From contig DCHH01000123.1 of assembly GCA_002315625.1 (NCBI GenBank), positions 1-7,803 of the forward strand: 7,803 bases of DNA. The letters run 5' to 3'. Source of the DNA: Bacteroidales bacterium UBA1757. Lineage in GTDB: Bacteria > Bacteroidota > Bacteroidia > Bacteroidales > UBA1402. Made by a program: the position numbers and the translations under genes. Below the pieces are notes generated by a model, which had not been told where the DNA came from, made no database searches, and saw only the letters and a program-made list of their open reading frames with translations. Below, one piece after another: positions 1-7,038 of this stretch. How positions within the stretch are numbered: the stretch's first letter is position 1; each line of letters starts with the position of its first letter.

Positions 1-917
1 ACGACAAAACCCTGATTGTGAAGATAAGAGGCATAACGCTCCAGCAGAGCCACATCATTGCGGGTAGTGATAAACTCCACAGAATAAAACCCGCGCTGGC
101 GCAAAACCTTTGCCACCTTCTCCAAGTCTCCCTCAAAATCGGTATAGCCCCCCTTGGCATCGTCAGCGAGGAAAGGATAGGTAGGAATACCTCCAGCGGC
201 AAGAATAATGTCGCAAACCGTCTTCATAGGCAGGAATGCTTTCGCATCTTCCGGCACAAAAGCAGCACCTCCGGCCTTGAGCAGATTGGCACGAATCTCA
301 TTTTCGACACCAGCCTCATTGCTGACGGCCGACTTCAGTTCTTTGCCTCCCCAAATGCTTTCCAGCAGCGTCTTGATGGCCTCAGCATCGTTGTTGCAAT
401 GCTCATAGACCTTCATACGAAGAGCCTTAGCAAGATGGCGCTCACGGATTGATCCCTTTGTCAACTCCTCACATATCCAATTAAAATCGAGCTGGAAACC
501 GGCCTGCTTTTCAGCCAGCACACCGTTCAACTTTTCGCACATGCTCTGAACCTGGGCATTGGCTTCAGAACGGACATCGGCCAGCTGCGTAGCGAATGGT
601 TCAGCCAGCTTGAACGGATAGCTCAAACCCTTGCCGCTCAAATAGGTACGTCCGGGATTGCCCGGGTCATTTACTCTGAGACCGGCCTTCTGGTCCTCCT
701 CGTTGAGGCTTATGAATTCGATGTTGAACATCGGTGCCAGATGACGTTTGGCACATCCGACAGCCCATGCCTCATAACCGGCTGTTGTATAGAAATCGTT
801 GATACCGACCACCTTGACACCTTCACTGACAGCACGGTCAAGGGCATCCTCCACACCGGCGAAAGCGCTGAATGAATACGGCGTATGCAGGTGGGCATTG
901 ACTTTTTCAATTTTCAT
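1..917 (-). CDS. PHP-domain protein with a degenerate metal site (3' end beyond window)
   Basis: The visible 305 codons have no stop and run off the left edge. The start is the ATG at 917 (MKIEKVNAHLHTPYS). The N-terminus has the PHP-superfamily signature H9-L-H11-T12-P-Y-S15, and E67 in NIEF matches the GxE ligand motif. Several usual metal-binding positions differ: the Asp of HxHTxxSxxD is Ala18, the TDH motif reads N40-D41-F42, and the later GG...AHP motif reads A-G-G-I-P-T-Y247-P. H161 (RERHLAKA) and E281 (VEFIT) could be remaining ligands. The PHP family includes metal-dependent phosphoesterases and DNA polymerase proofreading domains. No signal peptide is visible, so it is probably cytoplasmic. 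It lies 54 bases after the CBM9-like gene and may belong to the same transcript. The PHP fold is well supported. The substrate is unknown, and catalysis may be altered or lost. Confidence 0.8.
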   Translation of the reverse strand, partial: MKIEKVNAHLHTPYSFSAFAGVEDALDRAVSEGVKVVGINDFYTTAGYEAWAVGCAKRHLAPMFNIEFISLNEEDQKAGLRVNDPGNPGRTYLSGKGLSYPFKLAEPFATQLADVRSEANAQVQSMCEKLNGVLAEKQAGFQLDFNWICEELTKGSIRERHLAKALRMKVYEHCNNDAEAIKTLLESIWGGKELKSAVSNEAGVENEIRANLLKAGGAAFVPEDAKAFLPMKTVCDIILAAGGIPTYPFLADDAKGGYTDFEGDLEKVAKVLRQRGFYSVEFITTRNDVALLERYASYLHNQGFV

Positions 918-971
918 TTCGATAGTTTTATAAGAGTCCGTAAAGATAGACAAAAAACCGCATACATGGTG

Positions 972-1625
972 CTATTGCTTCACACAGACTTTGCCGAAGA
1001 ATTCCGGACGGTGGAAATCTGGGGAAGCAGTATCGATGGGAGCCCAGCTAAGGTAGTGCTCACGAAGTCCTGTCCCTCCGCACTTGTAGAAGTTTGCCGT
1101 AAACTCAGACGGCACAACGCTTAACTTATGCATAAAGAATGTACTCAGTGGTATAACCATTGCAACTTCCCATGACAAAGGTTCCGGCCGGTCCTCAAAC
1201 GGCAGGCAAGGCAATGTAGTCCATCTTTTAACACCTTGCATTATCTCCGTAGGAGCAGGCACACGCCCTTTCCGCTCAGCACCGGCAGCAATATGAAGCG
1301 TTCCGATACAGTTACACTCAATATTATAATAGCATCCGTCACCGGCAGGGATAAGGAAGAACTCTACGCAGGCATCTTCCCATACACGCCCATGGTCAGA
1401 AACCGCCAACGCCCTCGTCCCCTCCTCACTCACACGGAAATGGATAAGGAAAGCCTCTGATGTACAAGCCAATGCAAATTCCACCGACGGAGCATACGGA
1501 AAACTCTCAGGCCAGTTCACACATGAGACGGCGTTATACTCCAAACCGTTCTCCCGGAACAAATCAGGAATATTCCCCGCCTGCAGGTTGCGCGCCACCA
1601 GCTGCCGAACCGTCAAATCCTTCAT
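972..1625 (-). CDS. CBM9-like (carbohydrate-binding family 9-like) protein, no signal peptide
   Basis: This 217-residue protein resembles the CBM9-like beta-sandwich proteins common in Bacteroidetes. Visible landmarks are a central V81-W-E-D-A-C-V-E-F-F block, Y99-Y-N-I-E-C-N-C-I-G, a W-E-V...I-P-L strand (152-160), and a C-terminal A-N-F-Y-K-C-G block (177-183) followed by L-S-W-A-P-I and D-F-H-R-P-E-F-F-G. Family members bind sugars or accompany glycoside-processing proteins, so any ligand here is inferred. I chose the ATG at 1625 because it lies one base after the stop codon of the upstream peptidase (TAA-T-ATG), which suggests translational coupling. An in-frame ATG at 1655 would add ten residues (MPCHAFCRNN) that overlap the peptidase gene and look unrelated. 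No signal peptide or lipobox is seen, which is unusual for a carbohydrate-binding module and suggests a cytoplasmic role. Confidence 0.78.
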   Translation of the reverse strand: MKDLTVRQLVARNLQAGNIPDLFRENGLEYNAVSCVNWPESFPYAPSVEFALACTSEAFLIHFRVSEEGTRALAVSDHGRVWEDACVEFFLIPAGDGCYYNIECNCIGTLHIAAGAERKGRVPAPTEIMQGVKRWTTLPCLPFEDRPEPLSWEVAMVIPLSTFFMHKLSVVPSEFTANFYKCGGTGLREHYLSWAPIDTASPDFHRPEFFGKVCVKQ

Positions 1626-1626
1626 A

Positions 1627-3690
1627 TTATTTCGACAGAATGCGTGACACGGCATTAAGTACAGGTTGTGTACTCACTCCTGCTCCCACAGCCCCCTGCA
1701 TCCAGGCATTTGGAGTCAGACGTCCTTGTTTGTAGATGCGCTGGAGCTCTTCAGCAAAGGATGCCTCGTCAGGATATGCAGCCAGATGTTCCTCCAGCTG
1801 GAAGTGGACAAGATGGCCGTAAGGATAGGCCGGCAGATACATCGGTGAATTGACCATGTGGGAATATACGGCCAGAATCGGCGAATCATGCTCGCCAAGA
1901 ACCGGCTCGAAGTACCGGTTCCACACCTCGCGGGCAATACGCAGCACATTGTCACGAAGCTCTACAGCCGTAGCCTCAGGATTCTCATACAGCCACTGCC
2001 AGGTGTACATATCAACCAGACTCACCCCCATTATTTCGTACATACCCCAGAAGATATCCAGTGTAATATCATCGTCCAACAGTTGTTTTCCATAGCCAAG
2101 AAGCTGAAGGTCACGGTATTGGAAGAGGAATGCCATTGTCTCGGTAAATGCCGTGTTGGGCACGCCGAAGAGCATATAGTGGTCAATCATGTACATGTCG
2201 AGAACCATTTCAACATCGTGTCCGAACTCGTGGACCGCAATGTTATAGCCTTTGTAGTCCATTCCATCCCTTCCGATACGGGTACGCAGACGGGCAGGCT
2301 CCCACCGTCCGTGGGTCTCCCAGGCATGGCCCGAACCACGCGACGGCTCAACGACGATACGGTCGGCGATGTACTGTGCATCCTCTGCCTTGAATCCGAG
2401 ATTCATCAGCTGGCGCGGCATGTCACGGTGGAAAGCCTCTGCGTCAGGATAAAGTTTGCGGGTCTGTGCAGTGAGCTTGTCTTCCGGCATCGTCGCACGA
2501 GGCTTGAAGCCGTCGTACCAGATGTCATACGGGCGCAGCGGACGGCCAAGCCGCTGGGAAATCAGCGCACCGACCTGACGGACCTGATCCGATGAGAGCA
2601 CCTCGATGAACAGCCGCTCGATTTCGTCGCGCGTCACCTCCAGGCTTCCGTCGAAATTGCGCTGAATGGCAGTGGGCATCGTCGGACAGTACTTGTCGGT
2701 CTCAAGATAGGTATGGAACTGGTCAAGAATATGCTGATAGCGCTGGTCCGTTTCCGGCTTGAGTTCAACAGGCTTGCCGGACTCCGGGCTGTCAATGCTT
2801 GCCGCATGCCAGGTTTTGTTTGAATATGGTGCCCAGTCGTATGCCCGGTTATTCACCACTTCACGGGGAATATCCTGACACACAATCCGTTTCATCACCT
2901 GATAAATCATCTCCTGTTTTTCGTGCGCAAAGGGGACGTCGGCATAGTCGCTTTTCAGTTCGTCACGCAGATTCCAGTGCGAAAGAAGAACCATATCTTC
3001 GGGGAAAATCCTTTCTCCCTCCTCTGTCAGGAGATTGCCCATCATGATGTTATAGTCGGCAATATAGGCATCGGCCTCTGTATAGGTCTTGTATTCCTCC
3101 TGCTGCACCTTTGAGGGAATCCGCTCGGTAAAGTAGTCACCCAGGCGTGCATACGCCCACTCCAACCTGTTCCATCCCAGACCCAGGGCGTTCTTCTCCT
3201 CCAGAGTATAATTCGGGAAATTGAGCATCGTGATGAAAGCCACCTTATTGGCAAACATATCATCTGAAAAATGGGCCGTAGTACTGTAACCGCCTAATAT
3301 TTCGTCAATTGCCGTAGGATTATAGCCCGACAGGATAGTGGGCTTTGTCAAATCCACCTGAAGCAAATCCGCATAGCAGTTGAACTGCTCGAAAGCGGTT
3401 GACAGCTTGTCAAACAGCACGCGCTTCCCCTCTGCAGTGGCCTCGAACGACGAAAGCACCAGATTTTCAAAATCCTCCTGCGTGCCGTCTTCAACACGCC
3501 ATAGGGCCGAAGCCTGTTTGACACCCTTCTCCAGCAAAGCCCTGTCGGCCGAAGGAGAAACCTCCAATACCTTTTCCACAACCTCGTTGCAGCAAGCCTG
3601 AGAAATATTCGACATATCGTTTCCCGATTGTTTCTGTCCGCACCCCGCCAATAGGGCTGCACACAACATGATTACTACATTCTTTTTCAT
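1627..3690 (-). CDS. zinc metallopeptidase lipoprotein, M2/M3-like (gluzincin)
   Basis: This 687-residue protein begins with a lipoprotein signal (MKKNVVIMLCAALLAGC), and lipidation is expected at Cys17, so it should be membrane-anchored in the cell envelope. The zinc motif HEFGH is at 487-491. A glutamate 26 residues after the second His (E517 in AFTETMAF) fits the third ligand of M3/M2-type gluzincins, where the spacing is about 25. Near the C-terminus, AYPYGHLVHFQLEEHL (621-636) resembles the tyrosine/histidine helix that contributes transition-state residues in ACE-like M2 enzymes. Helix-rich sequence precedes the active site, as in oligopeptidases with a deep channel. It probably trims peptides in the periplasm or at the surface, but the substrate is unknown. 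It has its own candidate promoter at 3707-3737, inside the terminator of the preceding gene, and is followed by a tightly coupled CBM9-like gene. It is not DPP III, which has HExxGH. Confidence 0.82.
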   Translation of the reverse strand: MKKNVVIMLCAALLAGCGQKQSGNDMSNISQACCNEVVEKVLEVSPSADRALLEKGVKQASALWRVEDGTQEDFENLVLSSFEATAEGKRVLFDKLSTAFEQFNCYADLLQVDLTKPTILSGYNPTAIDEILGGYSTTAHFSDDMFANKVAFITMLNFPNYTLEEKNALGLGWNRLEWAYARLGDYFTERIPSKVQQEEYKTYTEADAYIADYNIMMGNLLTEEGERIFPEDMVLLSHWNLRDELKSDYADVPFAHEKQEMIYQVMKRIVCQDIPREVVNNRAYDWAPYSNKTWHAASIDSPESGKPVELKPETDQRYQHILDQFHTYLETDKYCPTMPTAIQRNFDGSLEVTRDEIERLFIEVLSSDQVRQVGALISQRLGRPLRPYDIWYDGFKPRATMPEDKLTAQTRKLYPDAEAFHRDMPRQLMNLGFKAEDAQYIADRIVVEPSRGSGHAWETHGRWEPARLRTRIGRDGMDYKGYNIAVHEFGHDVEMVLDMYMIDHYMLFGVPNTAFTETMAFLFQYRDLQLLGYGKQLLDDDITLDIFWGMYEIMGVSLVDMYTWQWLYENPEATAVELRDNVLRIAREVWNRYFEPVLGEHDSPILAVYSHMVNSPMYLPAYPYGHLVHFQLEEHLAAYPDEASFAEELQRIYKQGRLTPNAWMQGAVGAGVSTQPVLNAVSRILSK

Positions 3691-3706
3691 ACGTCTGATT
3701 TTTTTG

Positions 3707-3737
3707 CAAATCTAACAAAAAAAGACCGGACCCCAAC
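3707..3737 (-). promoter_or_regulatory. candidate Bacteroidetes promoter for the metallopeptidase gene
   Basis: On the minus strand the -7 box TAGATTTG (3714-3707) matches TAnnTTTG exactly. A -33-like GTTG (3737-3734) lies upstream with 19 bases between TTG and the -7 box, within the usual 19-21. Transcription would start near 3700, leaving a leader of only about ten bases before the ATG at 3690. The promoter overlaps the terminator hairpin of the upstream gene. This is a motif match only. Confidence 0.5.
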
Positions 3738-3753
3738 GGAATCCGGCCTTTTT
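3717..3753 (-). terminator. rho-independent terminator after the DUF5020 gene
   Basis: Read on the minus strand, GGCCGGA (3748-3742) pairs with TCCGGTC (3730-3724) across an 11-base loop, with one G-U pair. A run of seven T follows (3723-3717). Five A before the stem can extend it. It begins 20 bases after the stop codon of the barrel protein gene. The A-run at 3749-3753 (read as T on the plus strand) would also allow weak termination in the other direction. Confidence 0.8.
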
Positions 3754-3773
3754 CAAGATGTATTTCTGTCAGA

Positions 3774-4508
3774 TTAGAAAATCCACTTGGCACCGAGGCA
3801 GGGACGAGCCTTGAAACCATGAACGCCAGCGAAGTTAGCTGAAAGTTCAACCTCGCCACCGATGTTCAGGTTCGGGCAACCGAAGTGCTGGCCAACGGCA
3901 TACCAAAGCTGCGGTTCAGAAATGAAGACGAACTTGTCGTTGGCAGAGCCAAGATAACCGTTCTCACCCCAAATATCAGCAAATCCGCTGAATGTAAGAC
4001 CCTTGGCACCGAAGAGATTCTTCATACCCCATACGAAAGTGAACTGGATGGGGCAGTCGCTTGATGAACCCTTGAAGGTCTTGTACATAAGCTCGAAAGT
4101 GAAGGTATCGTCGAAATCTTTTGAGTGCAGGAAATAGTTAACACCAAACAACCAGTTAAGAGTGCCGAAGTTGACACCGGCGTTAAGTTCAACATGAAGA
4201 CTCAGGGGAGCCATCTTGGTGTTCTGCCAGAAATTCAGTCCACGGGCAATTTCAAAATAACTTCCGCGGGAACCCGGAGTCTGGTCCTTCTTGGCATTGA
4301 AGTCATAATCAATGAAGAAGAAAGTGTCGCCCCAGGGGTCCATGTAGAAACCTTCCAGAGTGGTGGTGACGATTTCACGGTCACTGCCGAAATCATAGAA
4401 AACCTGAATGTTCGTTGAACCGTTGAGCATGGTTGATTTTTCTTCCTGAGCGAAGACAAAGCTACCTGCCACGAGCATCAGCATGGCTGACATGATGAGT
4501 TTTTTCAT
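3774..4508 (-). CDS. DUF5020-family (Tsx-like) outer-membrane beta-barrel protein
   Basis: This 244-residue protein has a Sec signal peptide (MKKLIMSAMLMLVAGSFVFA, probable cleavage after Ala20). The mature part is rich in alternating aromatic/polar strands and ends in the aromatic KWIF244, as expected for an outer-membrane barrel recognised by the Bam machinery. The early NIQVFYDFGSDR block and the DPWGDTFFFIDYDF block recall the DUF5020 family, which is related to the nucleoside channel Tsx. A passive channel for small nucleoside-like or ring compounds is plausible but not shown. It follows thiD after 117 bases, with its own candidate -7 box, and ends at a strong terminator, so it can be transcribed alone or by read-through from the thiamine genes. 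The family assignment rests on recalled similarity. The signal peptide and terminal Phe are read directly. Confidence 0.78.
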   Translation of the reverse strand: MKKLIMSAMLMLVAGSFVFAQEEKSTMLNGSTNIQVFYDFGSDREIVTTTLEGFYMDPWGDTFFFIDYDFNAKKDQTPGSRGSYFEIARGLNFWQNTKMAPLSLHVELNAGVNFGTLNWLFGVNYFLHSKDFDDTFTFELMYKTFKGSSSDCPIQFTFVWGMKNLFGAKGLTFSGFADIWGENGYLGSANDKFVFISEPQLWYAVGQHFGCPNLNIGGEVELSANFAGVHGFKARPCLGAKWIF

Positions 4509-4580
4509 AATGAAATGAATTGGTTGATAGGTTAATAGGATATGTTAAGCTATTTTGTTCGACCGAATCGTTTTGCGGGA

Positions 4581-4588
4581 CAAAAGTA
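4581..4588 (-). promoter_or_regulatory. candidate -7 box for the DUF5020 gene
   Basis: The minus-strand octamer TACTTTTG matches the Bacteroidetes TAnnTTTG consensus and lies in the 117-base gap between thiD and the barrel gene. No convincing TTTG lies at the expected -33 distance. Transcription would start near 4574, giving a leader of about 66 bases. The rest of the gap (4509-4625) is AT-rich, and I see no strong terminator for thiD in it. Confidence 0.4.
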
Positions 4589-4625
4589 ACCAAAATTTTC
4601 AAAACTTTCCTACTGACTTACATAT

Positions 4626-5459
4626 TTATTGGTGTGATTTCCAAAAATGGTCAACCGGTCCGTGACCATGGCCGATTTCATAGTCTGCACCCGACTCGAT
4701 GGCATGTGAAATATACTCTTTAGCAGCCTTGGCAGCATCGTCCAAAGAACATCCCTGAGCCAGATATGAAGCAAAAGCCGACGAGAGCGTGCAGCCCGTG
4801 CCGTGAGTATTAGGCGAATGAACCCTTTTCGAGTGCAGCTCGGTAATATGGTCGGTTTCAGCATTATAGAAGTAGTCAACAAGTTCATCATCAACCAAAT
4901 GCCCGGCTTTCATCAGCACCGAAACCTTGCGGCCCGAAATAGACTCCATCCGTTCCGAAAGCAACCGGCCGATCCCTGGCAAATCTGCCTGCGAAGTGAT
5001 TTTCCTGCCAGAAAGAATCTCCGCCTCCGGCACATTTGGCGTCAGCACCCGTGCGTATGGTGCCAGTTCATTGGCCAGCACATCGACAGCCGACTCCTCA
5101 ATAAGACGGTCGCCCGAAGTTGCCACCATCACCGGGTCCAGAACAATGTTTGTAACCTTCCGGCGCAAAAGCACCTCCTTGACACACCTTATTATTGAGG
5201 CCGTGCTGAGCATTCCAATCTTCACCGCATCCGCCCCGATATCACGCAACACAGCGTCAATCTGTCCCGTTACAATATCGTTAGGAATGGAGTGCACGGC
5301 CGATACACCAAGCGTGTTCTGCACCGTCACAGCCGTAATGGCACTGGCCGCATAGCTCCCAGTAGCCGAGATGGCCTTGATGTCGGCCTGAATGCCGGCC
5401 CCGCCACCCGAATCGCTTCCCGCCACAGTCAAAACTCTAGCATAATGTTTCATTGTCAT
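4626..5459 (-). CDS. thiD: bifunctional hydroxymethylpyrimidine kinase / phosphomethylpyrimidine kinase
   Basis: ThiD phosphorylates 4-amino-5-hydroxymethyl-2-methylpyrimidine (HMP) twice to HMP-PP, the pyrimidine substrate of ThiE, in the cytoplasm. The 277-residue length is normal. The motifs are all present: the N-terminal GSDSGGGAGIQAD (14-26), the substrate-contact region TVQNT (45-49), KIGML (80-84), LDPVMVATSGDRL (107-119), TPNVPEAE (140-147), and the anion-hole GTGC (220-223, Cys223) of the ribokinase-like fold. The usual KGGH motif reads K184-A-G-H187, a mild change. The C-terminal GHGHGPVDHF is typical. The ATG at 5459 starts MTMKH, and a second Met two codons later is equally possible. 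The gene lies 14 bases after fic with no terminator between them, so it probably depends on the fic promoter, read-through from thiE, or both. Confidence 0.96.
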   Translation of the reverse strand: MTMKHYARVLTVAGSDSGGGAGIQADIKAISATGSYAASAITAVTVQNTLGVSAVHSIPNDIVTGQIDAVLRDIGADAVKIGMLSTASIIRCVKEVLLRRKVTNIVLDPVMVATSGDRLIEESAVDVLANELAPYARVLTPNVPEAEILSGRKITSQADLPGIGRLLSERMESISGRKVSVLMKAGHLVDDELVDYFYNAETDHITELHSKRVHSPNTHGTGCTLSSAFASYLAQGCSLDDAAKAAKEYISHAIESGADYEIGHGHGPVDHFWKSHQ

Positions 5460-5473
5460 ATAAAAAAGTCCGA

Positions 5474-6946
5474 TTACCTGTCAAGTATAAGCAGTTTGCC
5501 GTCTGATGGTTCGAGGAATGCGTTGCACCGCTGCAGATAGTCCTTAACATCTTGGGCGTCTGTACCATGGAGTTTGGAACTGAACAGCTGCAAGTGCTTC
5601 ATTGCACGAATGTATGGCCCAGGGTCGGCACTCCGGCTGAGCTTGCGCAAAGACAGCAGATAATCTTCACGATAAACGGTAGGTACGATTATCCGCACTT
5701 GTCCGGCCGAGACCAAAACCGAGTTCATCATAGCCCTGGAAACACGTCCATTGCCGTCATTGAACGGATGGACTTCACTGCAAAGGAACATCATGTAAAT
5801 TGCTCTGGCCAACGGTTCGGTCAACGCAAGAAACTTGTTGAAGCCATATCTTAGCGTCCCCTCCACCAGTTCCGGACGCACAAATTCAGTCTGCCCTGCC
5901 CTGTTTGGCACATTCTTGAACATACCCGGCTGTATTTCAGTCCTGTTTTCCATCATCAAGGCATGACGATGGCGAAGGAGTTCCAGAAAAGACTCCTGAG
6001 ATTCAGGCACCACTGACATTTCATTCATGTCTGACAAAAGCCTGTAAGTTCCGAGTATATCGTGCGAGTCACCCTTGCGTGTCGGAATGGCAACACCTGT
6101 ACGCACAATTTCTTCAGCCTCACTCAAAGTGAACTCTGTCCCTTCAATGTAATTGGAAAAATAACTTTCGTAGAATGAAAACAACTTGAAAGATGCCTCA
6201 TCCATTGACTCTTGTGGTTGCCCCTCCATGACTTCATTTGACAAGCGTTCATAAAGTCTGTCGAAAAGGGCTGCTCGTGAAGCGTCAAGCGGCATACCCG
6301 CATTTCTAGCCTTGCCTTGCAATGTATGCAGAACTGCAGCCGAATGTGATGAAAGCAAGGCGGATATGACGGCGTTCATCCGTTGGAACTCTTTTTCCAT
6401 TTTCAGTTCAACTGCAATAGCCATGGCCCTGTCTCTGAAACCATTCAGGCGTTGTTCTCCACCCAAAACGACCATCCGTTCAAGACGTTCCTCCAAGAAC
6501 TCTTCCGGAAAGGATTTTGATTCACCTGCAGAATCCTTCCTGGCCGGCTGAAAGCACTCCAGCATCCATCGTTCCTCACTTGAGACATACAGCCCCGGGC
6601 GAAGCTGCAAGTCTGAAGCCAACGGCCCCGTACCTTTCCTGACATTTACAATCAGTCCCGGCAACTCTGTAATGCGTTTGGAAAAAGAGGCAGTCACATA
6701 AAAATTACCATTCTCAGTGGGGCGCATCAGGTTTGCACTTTTGTGCGAAATCACACAACCGGGCAAACGCCAAGCCAATATATCAAACAGATATCTCCGT
6801 ACAATCAACGACGGTTCGTCTGTCAGATTGCTTGTATAAAGTCTTGGAGCAATCCGACGGATACGTCCGGCTTTCTCCTCCCGCGATATGCGTTGTGACT
6901 CATATGAGTCGCCTGAGGCAAAAATCAATTGATTGGAACCATCCAT
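5474..6946 (-). CDS. Fic-domain protein with AbiEi-like N-terminal domain
   Basis: This 490-residue protein carries the Fic catalytic motif HPFNDGNGRVSR at 393-404, complete for an AMP-transferase (His393, Asp397, Arg401, Arg404). Upstream is the class II autoinhibitory motif S264-N-Y-I-E268-G269, whose Glu normally blocks productive ATP binding. A probable flap (353-365, EFVRPELVEGTLR) lies between them. Roughly residues 15-75 (EEKAGRIRRIAPRLYTSN, then VRRYL and VISHKSA) resemble the winged-helix start of AbiEi-type antitoxins, suggesting DNA binding and self-regulation. The region 145-250 is helical and unassigned. Family members usually transfer AMP to protein hydroxyls, but the target here is unknown. 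No toxin or antitoxin partner gene is adjacent; the neighbours are thiE upstream and thiD downstream. The ATG at 6946 is preceded by a repeat-bearing leader. The Fic call is firm. The AbiEi-like call is by recalled pattern only. Confidence 0.92.
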   Translation of the reverse strand: MDGSNQLIFASGDSYESQRISREEKAGRIRRIAPRLYTSNLTDEPSLIVRRYLFDILAWRLPGCVISHKSANLMRPTENGNFYVTASFSKRITELPGLIVNVRKGTGPLASDLQLRPGLYVSSEERWMLECFQPARKDSAGESKSFPEEFLEERLERMVVLGGEQRLNGFRDRAMAIAVELKMEKEFQRMNAVISALLSSHSAAVLHTLQGKARNAGMPLDASRAALFDRLYERLSNEVMEGQPQESMDEASFKLFSFYESYFSNYIEGTEFTLSEAEEIVRTGVAIPTRKGDSHDILGTYRLLSDMNEMSVVPESQESFLELLRHRHALMMENRTEIQPGMFKNVPNRAGQTEFVRPELVEGTLRYGFNKFLALTEPLARAIYMMFLCSEVHPFNDGNGRVSRAMMNSVLVSAGQVRIIVPTVYREDYLLSLRKLSRSADPGPYIRAMKHLQLFSSKLHGTDAQDVKDYLQRCNAFLEPSDGKLLILDR

Positions 6947-6952
6947 GAGAAC

Positions 6953-7037
6953 TAAAATTTTATCGCCTTAAAACTCGATTTTCGGCAAAAATATAAAATT
7001 TTGTCGATTAACAAGCCTAAAATATAAAATTTTGTCG
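6953..7037 (-). repeat. three-copy AT-rich motif array in the fic leader (candidate operators)
   Basis: On the minus strand the motif CGAYAAAATTTTA occurs at 7037-7025, 7006-6994 and 6965-6953. The first two copies are identical over 19 bases (CGACAAAATTTTATATTTT, 7037-7019 and 7006-6988). The third shares 12 of the first 13 bases. The copies are offset by 31 and 41 bases, about three and four helical turns. The core TAAAATTTTA is itself a palindrome. The array starts immediately after the thiE stop codon and fills the gap before fic. It could bind the Fic protein's own N-terminal domain. Confidence 0.75.
6986..7014 (-). promoter_or_regulatory. candidate promoter for fic (and thiD)
   Basis: The minus-strand -7 box TATTTTTG (6993-6986) matches TAnnTTTG. 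A TTG (7014-7012) lies 18 bases upstream, one short of the usual spacing. The middle copy of the repeated motif fills the spacer and overlaps the -7 box, so a protein bound there should block RNA polymerase. Transcription would start near 6979, about 33 bases before the ATG. Confidence 0.45.
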
Positions 7038-7038
7038 T

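Noticed and set aside
18..452. A 144-codon plus-strand reading frame at the left edge
   Set aside because: It lies opposite the PHP-domain gene, which has an uninterrupted frame and recognisable motifs, and the plus-strand translation resembles nothing I know.
918..971. Separate promoter for the PHP gene (TATCTTTA at 948-941) and a T6 terminator-like run
   Set aside because: The -7-like box lacks the final G, no -33 element is at the right distance, and only a very weak hairpin precedes the T-run. Co-transcription with the CBM9-like gene is simpler.
1858..2595. A 245-codon plus-strand reading frame opposite the metallopeptidase
   Set aside because: It is fully antisense to a clear lipoprotein metallopeptidase gene, its translation shows no recognisable motif, and no gene in the window is supported on the plus strand.
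1627..3690. Dipeptidyl peptidase III as the identity of the metallopeptidase
   Set aside because: DPP III has the longer HExxGH zinc motif. This protein has HEFGH with a Glu 26 residues later, which fits M2/M3-type enzymes better.
4509..4625. Rho-independent terminator after thiD
   Set aside because: The AAAATTTT-type symmetry here forms no GC-rich stem followed by a T-run on the minus strand.
6988..7037. CRISPR or mobile-element ends from the direct repeats
   Set aside because: The repeats are few and AT-rich, their spacers of about 12 and 22 bases are too short for CRISPR, there are no cas genes or transposase, and no matching copy lies on the other side of fic.
6947..7038. TPP riboswitch in the gap inside the thiamine cluster
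   Set aside because: The gap is too AT-rich and lacks the conserved CUGAGA and ACCUGA-type elements. Any such element would be expected upstream of the cluster, outside the window.
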